A program made the position numbers and the translations under genes. This document shows, one piece after another, positions 1 through 6,900 of a stretch of 13,968 bases of DNA (positions are counted from its first letter, which is position 1; each line of letters begins with the position of its first letter). This DNA comes from Rhizobium glycinendophyticum (GTDB lineage: Bacteria > Pseudomonadota > Alphaproteobacteria > Rhizobiales > Rhizobiaceae), in assembly GCF_006443685.1 (NCBI RefSeq), contig NZ_VFYP01000010.1, positions 1 through 13,968 of the forward strand, given 5' to 3'. The notes beneath the pieces are model-generated. The model was not told the DNA's origin, searched no databases, and saw only the letters and a list, made by a program, of their open reading frames with translations.

Positions 1-77
1 GATCCCCCATGCGCAGGCCGTCGCGGAAATGCGTGAGGTTATCGAGGAAGCGAAGCGCCGGAAAGCCGCGCGCGGAT
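1..77. repeat. Terminal overlap, left copy (circular molecule)
   Basis: Bases 1-77 are identical to bases 13892-13968. The repeat ends in the middle of the antitoxin gene, and fusing the two ends restores its reading frame and stop. It is therefore an assembly overlap of a circular molecule and not a biological repeat. An overlap of exactly 77 nt equals a common assembler k-mer length, which fits this reading. The unique circle would be 13,891 bp. Confidence 0.95.
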
Positions 78-79
78 GA
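1..79 (+). CDS. Antitoxin, 3' end (continues from 13701 across the circle junction)
   Basis: Read from base 2, this piece encodes the last 25 residues of the antitoxin (IPHAQAVAEMREVIEEAKRR, then KAARG) and stops at TGA 77-79. The segment is a charged, probably helical C-terminal tail, the part that wraps and neutralises the toxin in ParD-type antitoxins. The stop overlaps the toxin ATG (76-78) as ATGA, so the two genes are translationally coupled. It is not a separate gene; its start is at 13701. Confidence 0.9.
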   Translation, partial: IPHAQAVAEMREVIEEAKRRKAARG

Positions 80-381
80 GGCCGGTTGTCTGGTCGATTG
101 AGGCGCAGCGGGATAACCTCGAAATCCTGCGCTATATCGCAGAGGACAACCCATTCGCCGCCGAACGGGTCGTGGATGCGATCGAGGACGCCGGGAACAA
201 GCTCGGCGAATTTGCGACCGGCCGGCCGGGGCGGGTGAGCGGAACCTATGAAAAGTCCCTCGCCCGTCATCCCTACATCATCGCCTATGAGCTGCGGGAC
301 GTGGGGGGCCGGGAAAGCGTCGTGATCGTGCGCGTCATCCACACGTCGCGCGACTGGCCGGCCGAGGAATGGCCGCACTAG
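76..381 (+). CDS. ParE/RelE-superfamily toxin
   Basis: A 101-residue protein with typical ParE/RelE-superfamily features. The N-terminal strand and helix start 'VVWSIEAQRDNLEILRYIAE', the middle has a GRPGR loop, and the strands 'PYIIAYEL' and 'VVIVRVIHTSRDWP' form the C-terminal sheet. ParE members poison DNA gyrase, whereas RelE members cleave mRNA on the ribosome. The sequence looks more ParE-like (YI..DNP, HTSRDWP), but the target cannot be settled by eye. The ATG overlaps the antitoxin stop (ATGA). The gene is followed after only 7 nt by the tetramer array in front of parA, so toxin-antitoxin and partition form one stability block. Length is normal for the family and no damage is visible. 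Confidence 0.9.
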   Translation: MRPVVWSIEAQRDNLEILRYIAEDNPFAAERVVDAIEDAGNKLGEFATGRPGRVSGTYEKSLARHPYIIAYELRDVGGRESVVIVRVIHTSRDWPAEEWPH

Positions 382-388
382 CTTAAAG

Positions 389-464
389 ACGTAGTAACGT
401 CCTTAGCTATATGCTTCAATACGTATTCACGCAAAGAAGGATTGACGCATGAACGTCATTGCGT
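389..464 (+). promoter_or_regulatory. 8-bp phased ACGT/ACGC box array at the parA promoter and start (candidate centromere/operator)
   Basis: Tetramers lie in one 8-bp register. ACGT is at 389, 397, 421 and 453, ACGC at 429 and 445, AGCT at 405, GCTT at 413 and GCGT at 461. Only the register at 437, the Shine-Dalgarno AAGG, departs completely. Spacers of 4 bp are mostly AT-rich. The array covers a possible promoter (TTAAAG at 383, CTATAT at 407, 18-bp spacing), the ribosome binding site (AAGAAGG, 434-440) and the first parA codons. Tetramers with 4-bp spacers are known from the operator and centromere bound by the RHH protein ParG of TP228, where the box is ACTC. Binding by the product of 1109-1405 is inference. 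Confidence 0.7.
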
Positions 465-1072
465 TTTTGAGCCAGAAGGGCGGGAGCGGAAAAACCACGC
501 TTTCGGTTCATACCGCCGTGGCGGCCGAGGCGACCGGCGAACGGGTTTGCGTCATCGACGCGGACCCACAGGAGAGCGCGACCGCATGGGCGAGCGCGCG
601 GGAAGCCGGAACGCCGATCGTCGCCACGGCGCAGGCCGGGGAGCTGGACGCCGCGCTTAGGGCGGCCGAGGGCGAGGGCATGACCTTGGCCGTAGTGGAC
701 GCCCCGCCCCATGCCGCCCCGGCGGCCGGCCAGATCGCCCGAAGGTCGGAGCTGGTCTTGATTCCGGTCAGACCGTCCGCGTTTGACCTCGCTGCGGTCC
801 CGGCCGCCGTCGAGATCGTGGCGGCCGCGAAAGTGCGCGGCGCGTTCGTCCTGTCTGCCTGCCCGTTCCGTGCGCCCGAGATCGGGGAGACGCGCGCGGC
901 GCTGGAAGCCTACGGACTGCCGATCGTTCCCGGCGAGATTACCGACCGGCGCGCGTTCGCCCGCGCCGTCACGACTGGCAGCGCCGTGACGGAGTTCGAG
1001 GCCGAAGGGAAAGCAGCGGAGGAAATCCGGGCTTTGTGGGCGTGGATTAAAGGCACGTTAGAACGTAAATAG
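449..1072 (+). CDS. parA: ParA-family partition ATPase (small ParF-type)
   Basis: A 207-residue P-loop ATPase of the ParA/MinD family. It has the deviant Walker A motif KGGSGKTT (residues 10-17) with the signature lysine K10, Walker A' 'IDADPQ' (36-41) and Walker B 'VVDAPP' (82-87). It lacks the N-terminal HTH domain of the large ParA proteins, so it belongs to the short type Ib (ParF-like) class. Such proteins form ATP-dependent dynamic patches on the nucleoid and move plasmid copies when stimulated by a small DNA-binding partner. The start is supported by AAGAAGG at 434-440. The gene lies 36 nt upstream of an RHH gene, the ParF-ParG arrangement. The tetramer array overlaps its start, and a second array overlaps its stop codon, which suggests autoregulation by the partner. 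Confidence 0.93.
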   Translation: MNVIAFLSQKGGSGKTTLSVHTAVAAEATGERVCVIDADPQESATAWASAREAGTPIVATAQAGELDAALRAAEGEGMTLAVVDAPPHAAPAAGQIARRSELVLIPVRPSAFDLAAVPAAVEIVAAAKVRGAFVLSACPFRAPEIGETRAALEAYGLPIVPGEITDRRAFARAVTTGSAVTEFEAEGKAAEEIRALWAWIKGTLERK

Positions 1073-1090
1073 CTAAATACGTAAGCGCGT
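1055..1090 (+). promoter_or_regulatory. Phased ACGT box array at the end of parA
   Basis: Boxes at 8-bp spacing: ACGT 1055, ACGT 1063, AGCT 1071, ACGT 1079, GCGT 1087. Bases 1054-1081 match 1398-1425 at 25 of 28 positions, including an uninterrupted 19-bp identity (1063-1081 and 1407-1425). The repeat spans the parA stop codon (1070-1072) and lies just before the ribosome binding site of the next gene, so it could act both as a centromere element and as an operator for that gene. Confidence 0.7.
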
Positions 1091-1108
1091 ATTGAAGGAG
1101 CGAAACCT

Positions 1109-1405
1109 ATGGCAAAGAAAGCAACCGGCCTCGCGGCCTTCACCCGCCCGAAGGCCGGCGCGGAGGCCACCAGCCTTGCAGCGATCGAGGACGATCGCCC
1201 GGCCGTGGAAATCCCGACGCCGAGGCGAAAGAGGGGAGGGGGCGAGACTGTCGCGCTTACGGTCAAGGTCCGGCGATCGGACTGGCAGCGCCTTCGCCAG
1301 CTCGCGGATGCAGAGGGAACGACAATTCAGGCGATGGCCGAGGCCGGGCTTTCGGCGGTTCTGGCACAGCACGGATTGCCGCCGATCGAGCCTTATGCAC
1401 GTTGA
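1109..1405 (+). CDS. Ribbon-helix-helix partition/centromere-binding protein (ParG-like)
   Basis: A 98-residue basic protein. Residues 1-50 are a flexible, proline/arginine-rich tail (TPRRKRGGG). Residues about 51-90 fit a ribbon-helix-helix fold: a strand 'TVALTVKVRR', helix 'SDWQRLRQLADAEG', then helix 'TIQAMAEAGLSAVLAQHG'. ParG, the partner of ParF, has this same plan of an unfolded N-terminal tail plus a C-terminal RHH dimer. In the family the tail carries an arginine-finger-like element that stimulates the ATPase. AAGGAG (1095-1100) supports the ATG at 1109. The gene sits between two near-identical phased-box arrays and is probably co-transcribed with parA. Its identity as the array-binding protein is inferred from position and fold. 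A ParG-like role is likely, but no sequence comparison was made. Confidence 0.8.
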   Translation: MAKKATGLAAFTRPKAGAEATSLAAIEDDRPAVEIPTPRRKRGGGETVALTVKVRRSDWQRLRQLADAEGTTIQAMAEAGLSAVLAQHGLPPIEPYAR

Positions 1406-1434
1406 TACGTAAATAGCTAAATACGCTAATGCTT
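1399..1434 (+). promoter_or_regulatory. Phased ACGT box array after the RHH gene
   Basis: Boxes at 8-bp spacing: ACGT 1399, ACGT 1407, AGCT 1415, ACGC 1423, GCTT 1431. It is the second copy of the 28-bp repeat found at 1054-1081 (25 of 28 identical). It overlaps the stop of the RHH gene and has no gene of its own strand immediately downstream, so a centromere role is more plausible here than an operator role. Confidence 0.68.
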
Positions 1435-1447
1435 GCGCGCGTGGCCC

Positions 1448-1501
1448 GCCCCCCGGCCGTCCCTACGGCCCTAGATGATGAGAGCGGGCCGGCCGGGGGG
1501 C
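1448..1501 (+). terminator. GC-rich hairpin downstream of the partition operon
   Basis: A perfect 12-bp inverted repeat (1448-1459 with 1490-1501) encloses a 30-base loop. A competing 6-bp hairpin (1455-1460 with 1465-1470) shares its left arm. There is no T tract after it, so simple intrinsic termination is doubtful. It may block read-through toward traG or serve another structural role. The rest of 1435-1677 holds no gene I can support. Confidence 0.4.
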
Positions 1502-1642
1502 TATCGTCGCGGCCGTGGCGTTTCCCTGAATAGAGCTTGCACCAGGTCGGCGGGTGGATCGCGGCGCAAGCCGCGCCGGCCCGGAGGCGAACGCGCTCCC
1601 CAATAGCGCCGTAGAGAGCCGGAGGGCCGTTCGTAACAAAGT

Positions 1643-1661
1643 CCCGGCGCTATGCGCCGGG
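1643..1661 (-). terminator. Probable terminator of the traD-traG operon
   Basis: A perfect 8-bp inverted repeat (CCCGGCGC / GCGCCGGG) with a 3-base loop lies 17 bases beyond the traG stop. On the minus strand the stem is followed by ACTTTGTT, a modest T-rich tail. Stem strength and position fit an intrinsic terminator, but the T tract is imperfect. Confidence 0.6.
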
Positions 1662-1677
1662 TCCGCTTCTTGTCACG

Positions 1678-3342
1678 TCAGGCAGCGTCATACAGCCCCC
1701 GGAACTCTGCATCGGCATAATAGGCGAGCTTGCCGGCGACGATCGGCCGTTGCCCGGCGAGGAACAGCAATTCGACATGCTGCGGCAGGTTGCGGACCTC
1801 ATCGGGGGTCAGCAGCGGGCGGGCCGTGTGTTGCTCGCCGTAGGAGATGCCGGATTTATCGGAATCGAGCGCCCGGCTCATGGTCTGGAACACAACGGTT
1901 TCCTGCCCGAGCAGATCGGAGACAAGCCGGGCGCTGTCGTGATCGTTGACGCCGAACACCTGTAGGACGCCGGCATTTGACAGGAAGGTGCCGGCGCGTT
2001 GCCCGTAGGTGGCGCGGAGCTGGTGAACGTCTTGCAGGATCGGCCAGAGCTGGACGCCGTAGCCGGCCATGAGGCCCATTGCGCGCTCGACGGGGGCCAG
2101 ATGGCCGAGGGCGGCGAACTCATCGAGCAGATAGAGGACCGGCACGGCCGGCTTGGCGGGATCGCGGGCCATGTCGGTGAGGCTTTGCGCGACGAGCAGG
2201 CGCAGCCAGCGGGAATAGGTGGCGAGCCGATCGGGCGGCAGGACGAGGAACACCGAGACGTTGCGGCGCTTGAGATCGGCAAAGCCGAAATCGGATCGGT
2301 CGAGGACGGCGACCATGCGCGGGCTGTCGAGGAAATGGGTATGGCGCTGCGCGGCCGAGAGGACGCCGGCCGCCTCGCGGTCGGATTTGCCGAGGTGGCG
2401 GTTTGCAGCGCGGGCGATCAGGCCGGAGGCGGCCGTTGATGCCTGCATGTCCTTCAGGAGCGCCGCGAAGGCTTCAGGGGCGAGGGTGAGATATTCGCGC
2501 AGGGTGGCGAGGTTCCGCCTGTCGCGCGGCGCGCTGGCGGCAATATGGAGGATCAGGCCGGCAATGAGCGCCTTGGCTTCCTCGTTCCAATGCGCTTCGC
2601 CGGCCATGCCCGGTTCATCGAACACGAGGGCGTCGGCCAAGGTGCTTGCATCTTCCGCGACATCGAGGCCGGCCGGGTCGAGCTGGTCGAGGGGATTGAA
2701 GGCGGCCGAGGGCTGGCCGGTGACGCCGAAGGGGTCGAGGACATGGACCGGGCCGAATTGCTGGCGGGCGCGGCCGGCGATCTTGGCATTTTCGCCCTTG
2801 GGGTCGATGCAGATCACGGAGCGGTCGGCGGTGAGCAGGTTGGGGATGATGGTTCCCACCCCTTTGCCGGTGCGCGTCGGTGCCATCGTCAGCAGATGGG
2901 CCGGGCCGTCATAGCGCAGGAGCTTTCCGGTCTTGCCGTCGCGGCCGATCAGCAGGCCGGAATCGGCGCGGGCGAGGGCGGCGGTTTCCTTGTCGGTGGC
3001 GAAGCGGGCCGAGCCGTGGGTTTCGCCGTCCATATCCCCGAAATGGATAATCAGCGGATTGGTGAGGAAGCGGAAGGCGAGCGCCAGCAGCACCAGCAGC
3101 GTGACGAGATCGAGCAGGAGAACCGGAACCGAGCCGACGCGAAAGCCGATTTGTTCGAGAGCGAAGCGGCCGCCGAAGCCGACGACGAACAGGACGATAA
3201 CAAGGAGGAACAGAAGCCCGAGAAGCGGTTTCCAGATGCGGAAAGGTGCGGCGAGCAGAGCGACGAACGCCCATAGCGGATCACGCGCGGCCTGCCGCAC
3301 CATGTTCTTGAACGCACCCCATGCAAGTCTCGCCTGACTCAT
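1678..3342 (-). CDS. traG: Type IV coupling protein (TraG/VirD4 family)
   Basis: A 554-residue inner-membrane ATPase that in conjugation delivers the relaxase-DNA complex to the secretion channel. Two membrane segments occupy about residues 38-58 and 72-92. Walker A is APTRTGKGVG (154-163) and Walker B is VLYLLDEFAALG (402-413). The TraG-type signatures 'HGSARFAT' (109-116) and 'VICIDPKGEN' (176-185) are present. It is somewhat shorter than the roughly 600-700 residues usual for TraG but has all core motifs. The start at 3342 overlaps the traD stop by 4 nt (ATGA on the minus strand), implying coupled translation. No mating-pore genes accompany it, so it would have to dock onto a secretion system supplied from elsewhere in the cell. 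Gene order traA / oriT / traD-traG mirrors Ti plasmids. Confidence 0.93.
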   Translation of the reverse strand: MSQARLAWGAFKNMVRQAARDPLWAFVALLAAPFRIWKPLLGLLFLLVIVLFVVGFGGRFALEQIGFRVGSVPVLLLDLVTLLVLLALAFRFLTNPLIIHFGDMDGETHGSARFATDKETAALARADSGLLIGRDGKTGKLLRYDGPAHLLTMAPTRTGKGVGTIIPNLLTADRSVICIDPKGENAKIAGRARQQFGPVHVLDPFGVTGQPSAAFNPLDQLDPAGLDVAEDASTLADALVFDEPGMAGEAHWNEEAKALIAGLILHIAASAPRDRRNLATLREYLTLAPEAFAALLKDMQASTAASGLIARAANRHLGKSDREAAGVLSAAQRHTHFLDSPRMVAVLDRSDFGFADLKRRNVSVFLVLPPDRLATYSRWLRLLVAQSLTDMARDPAKPAVPVLYLLDEFAALGHLAPVERAMGLMAGYGVQLWPILQDVHQLRATYGQRAGTFLSNAGVLQVFGVNDHDSARLVSDLLGQETVVFQTMSRALDSDKSGISYGEQHTARPLLTPDEVRNLPQHVELLFLAGQRPIVAGKLAYYADAEFRGLYDAA

Positions 3343-3644
3343 GCGGCCGTCCCCCCGGCGCTGCCTGTCGTCTCCCCGGCCGGCGCGTTGTCGATCAGGT
3401 CGGCAAACAGTTCCTTGTCACCGGGGCGCGTCAGGAAGTCGGGCAGCTCACGCTTGAGCCATTCGCCCAAGCGCCGGGAAAATTCTTCATCCTTGCCGTG
3501 TTCGAGGCGATGCAGGACGAGCGCGCCGAGCAGCACCTTGCGGCGCGTGTCGTTGGCGCGTTCCTGCTTCGACAGACGGGCCTTGAGCGTGGCGCGCTGC
3601 GCATCCAGTTCGGCCAAGCGTTGTTCGATCGTTTTGCGCGCCAT
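3339..3644 (-). CDS. traD: Conjugal transfer accessory protein (TraD-like, Ti type)
   Basis: A 101-residue charged protein whose first half is a predicted coiled coil (TIEQRLAELDAQRATLKARL). It is followed by 'RANDTRRKVLLGALVLHRLE', a segment typical of the Ti-plasmid TraD family, and by an acidic C-terminus. Its function in transfer is poorly known; small proteins at this position accompany the coupling protein and may be relaxosome accessories. A strong ribosome binding site, AAGGAG (minus strand, 3654-3659), lies 9 nt before the ATG. The gene is first in the minus-strand operon leading away from oriT. The TraC label of Ti plasmids is an alternative, since both are short and coiled. Confidence 0.75.
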   Translation of the reverse strand: MARKTIEQRLAELDAQRATLKARLSKQERANDTRRKVLLGALVLHRLEHGKDEEFSRRLGEWLKRELPDFLTRPGDKELFADLIDNAPAGETTGSAGGTAA

Positions 3645-3827
3645 TCCTCAAATCTCCTTTTCCGGTTGTTCGCCTAGACTATCATTCCCGACCGTCTTTT
3701 CCAGCGTTTGCCTGTTGCGCTTGAGTTTTCAGCGGTTTTGCAGCACAATTCCGGCCTCAGTTCATTGCATCGACCTTGCCGCGAGCGCCACACCGATCAG
3801 CGAAAGAGCGTAGCGATTGAGTTGAGA

Positions 3828-3857
3828 AGGGCGCACTTACGAGTTACTGCGTAACTC
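3828..3857 (-). other. oriT: Origin of transfer core (MOBQ type)
   Basis: Read on the minus strand, a perfect hairpin GAGTTAC-GCA-GTAACTC (3857-3841) is followed one base later by TAAGTGCGCCCT (3839-3828). Hairpin plus this core is the arrangement known for RSF1010 and Ti-plasmid oriT regions cleaved by MOBQ relaxases. Nicking is expected in or at the end of the GCGCCCT part, near 3828-3831; the exact bond is not visible. The site lies between divergent traD and traA, exactly where Ti plasmids carry oriT. Confidence 0.9.
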
Positions 3858-3863
3858 AGCGCG

Positions 3864-3885
3864 CCGCCAGCTTGGAGGCTGGCGG
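3864..3885. repeat. Inverted repeat between oriT and traA
   Basis: CCGCCAGC (3864-3871) and GCTGGCGG (3878-3885) form a perfect 8-bp stem with a 6-base loop, 6 bases past the oriT hairpin and 30 bases before the traA start. No T tract follows. It could be an accessory oriT structure or a translational/transcriptional control for traA. The remainder of 3645-3827 has no gene I can support and presumably holds the divergent promoters. Confidence 0.5.
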
Positions 3886-3915
3886 GAAAGGCGGAAACGG
3901 GATCGAGGCAACGGG

Positions 3916-6900
3916 TTGGCAATCTACCATTTCAGCATGAAGCCAGTTTCGCGGGCGGGTGGCCGTAGCGCCGTCGCCTCAATGGCTTATCGTGCCGGGG
4001 AGAAGCTGACCAACGAGCGCGACGGGATCACGCACGACTACACGGCCAAGCAGGGTGTTGAACATGCCGAGATCGTCTTGCCGGAAGGCGTGAACGCCGA
4101 TTGGGCGCGGGATCGGTCGGACTTGTGGAACGCCGCCGAATTTGCCGAGAAGCGGAAGGACGCTCGCGTTGCGCGGGAGTTCGAGATTGCCTTGCCGCAT
4201 GAGCTTTCGGCCGAGCAGCGGCTAGAGGCGGCGCGGGAGATGGCGCAGGAGCTGGCCGACCGCTACGGCGCGGCCGTGGACTTCGCCATTCATGCGCCGC
4301 ACGAGGCGAGCGACGTTCGCAATCACCATGCCCATTTGCTTATGACCACGCGGCAGGTGACGGAGGGCGGGTTAGGCGACAAGACCTATCTTGAGCGCGA
4401 AAACAAATGGCTGTTGGCGCACGACCTGCCGACGACCGATATGCAGCTCCGCGACCTTCGCCAGAGGTGGGAGGGGATCGCCAACGAGCGCCTTGCGATG
4501 GCCGGGCTAGATATTCGCATTGACCATCGTTCGCACATGGAGCGCGGGCTAGAGATCGCGCCGACCGAGCATATGGGCGTCCATGCCACGCAGATGGAGC
4601 GGCGCGGCCTCGACGTGTCGCGGTCGCGGCTGGACGAGGAAGCGGCCCGGCGCAATGCCGAGCTGATCCGAGAGAAGCCCGAGCAGGTTCTAACCCTCAT
4701 CACCGGCGAAAAGAGCGTGTTCGACCGGCACGACGTTGCGCGGGCGCTGCATCGCTACATCAACGACGACCCGCAGGAGTTCCAGAGCGCCTTTGCGAAG
4801 GTGATGGCCTCGCCGGCGCTGGTCGAGTTGCAGCCCGAGCGCGCGGACCCGGCAACGGGCGAGATCGAGCTTGCGCGGTATTCGACGCGGGAAATGGTCG
4901 AGATCGAATCCGGCATGATCGAGAGCGCGCAGCGGATGCACGGCGCGCATGGTCATGGCGTCGATCGCCGGCATGTCGAGCGGGCGATAGATCGGCAGGA
5001 CGCCGCCATTCAGCGCAGCGCCGGCGATGCTTCCGCCCGGCTGTCGGACGAGCAGCGCCGGGCGATCGAGCATATCACCGGGCCGGAGAGGATCGCGGCC
5101 GTTGTCGGTTATGCCGGCGCTGGCAAGTCCACCATGCTCGCGGCCGCGCGCGAGGCGTGGGAGGCCGAGGGCTATCAGGTCCACGGCGCGGCGCTGTCGG
5201 GCAAGGCGGCCGAGGGCTTGGAGGAATCTTCCGGCATCCAGAGCCGCACCCTCGCGTCATGGTCCCGCGGTTGGGAGAACGACCGCGGCACACTCGGCCG
5301 CGGCGACGTGTTCGTGATCGACGAGGCGGGCATGGTCGGGAGCCGCCAGCTCGCCCGCTTCGTTGGCGAGGCCGAGGCGCGCGGGGCGAAGATCGTCCTT
5401 GTAGGCGACCATGAGCAGTTGCAGGCGATCGGGGCGGGCGCACCGTTTAGGGCGATCACGGAGGAAATCGGCCATGCCGAGCTGTCCGAGATTCGCCGGC
5501 AGCGCGTGGACTGGCAGCGGGAGGCGTCGGTTGACTTCGCCACGCACCGGACGGCCGAGGGGCTGGCGGCCTATCGGGATCGCGGCAATATCAGCTTTGC
5601 CGAAACCGGCGAGGACGCGCGGGGCCAGATCGTGCGCGACTACCTTGCCGATCGCGACGAGCGCCCGGACGGCACCCGCGTAGCGATGGCGCATCGCCGG
5701 GCCGATGTTCGCGCCATCAACGACGCGATCCGGGCCGAGCTACAGGACCGGGGCGAGCTGGCGCAGGGCGAGGACGCCGGCGCGCTGACCTTCCAGACCA
5801 ATGACGGCAAGCGGGAGTTCGCGCCCGGCGACCGCATCGTGTTCTTGGAGAACAACCGCGACCTTGGCGTGAAAAACGGGATGCTAGGCACGGTCGATCA
5901 TGTCGAGCCGGGCCGCATCATTGCCACGCTCGACGGCCGGGGCGGCGATAGTGTTTCCGTGCCGATGGGCGATTATCAGGCGATCGACCACGGCTATGCG
6001 ACGACGATTCACAAAAATCAGGGGGCGACGGTGGACCGCGCCTATGTGATGGCGTCGGGGACGATGGACCGGCATCTAACCTATGTCGCCATGACCCGGC
6101 ATCGTGACGGGGTGCAGCTCTACGCGGCACAGGACGAGTTCACCAATGCCGGCCGGCTGGTCGAGCATGGGGCCGCGCCCTATGAGCATGACCCGCAGAA
6201 GTCCGACAGCTATTTCGTGACGCTGGAAAACGACAAGGGCGAGCAGCGCACCCTATGGGGCGTCGATCTTGAGCGCGCCATGAAGGAGGCCGCGCCCGAG
6301 ATCGGGGAGAAGATCGGCCTACAGCATGAGGGTTCCACCCCCGTCACCTTGCCGGATGGGACGCAGACGCACCGCAACACATGGAAGGTTCAGGACGCCG
6401 GCGAGCTGGCCTATAGCCAGCTAGAGCGCCGCCTGTCGCGGTCGGGCGTGAAGGAAACGACGCTCGACTATACCCGCGACTTTGCCGAGCGGCGCGGGAT
6501 CGCGGAGCAAATGGGCGTCCGCAGCGAGATCGAGATTCCGGCCGAGCGCACCGGGCTACGTGCGGAACGGGAGTCGACGGCCGGGGATCATGCCCTTGAT
6601 CGGAGATCCTCGCAAAAAGTTCGCGCGGATCTCGCGCAGGATCTTCGTGCAGATCCGCGCGAGGATCTCGCCGGCGATCGACAGCAGCGCCAACGGCCGT
6701 TCGAGGGCCTGAAACTCGGCCGCCGCGCCGCGCCCGAGAGCCGCGAGCCAGACCGCGCCGGCGCGGACGGCCCGCAGATCGACCAGAAACGGCCGCAGCA
6801 GGCCGAGAAGCAGCGGCGCGGTATGTTCGCCGGCCTCAAGCTCAATGCGCGTCCTGCCCCCTCACAGGAGCGCACAGAGCGGCCGGAAAGGGAAGGGAGC

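Noticed and set aside
1448..1677. A small RNA or CRISPR-like element in the gap after the partition genes
   Set aside because: There are hairpins but no repeated spacer pattern, no promoter I can defend and no match to a known RNA fold.
1554..1949. Plus-strand open frame starting in the gap before traG
   Set aside because: The product is rich in Arg, Ala and Cys without fold features, it overlaps the 3' end of traG and a terminator hairpin, and it has no good ribosome binding site.
2545..3276. A 243-codon open frame on the plus strand opposite traG
   Set aside because: It is antisense to a coupling protein with clear motifs. Its product is low-complexity and acidic with no recognisable domain, as expected from the mirrored codon bias of a GC-rich gene.
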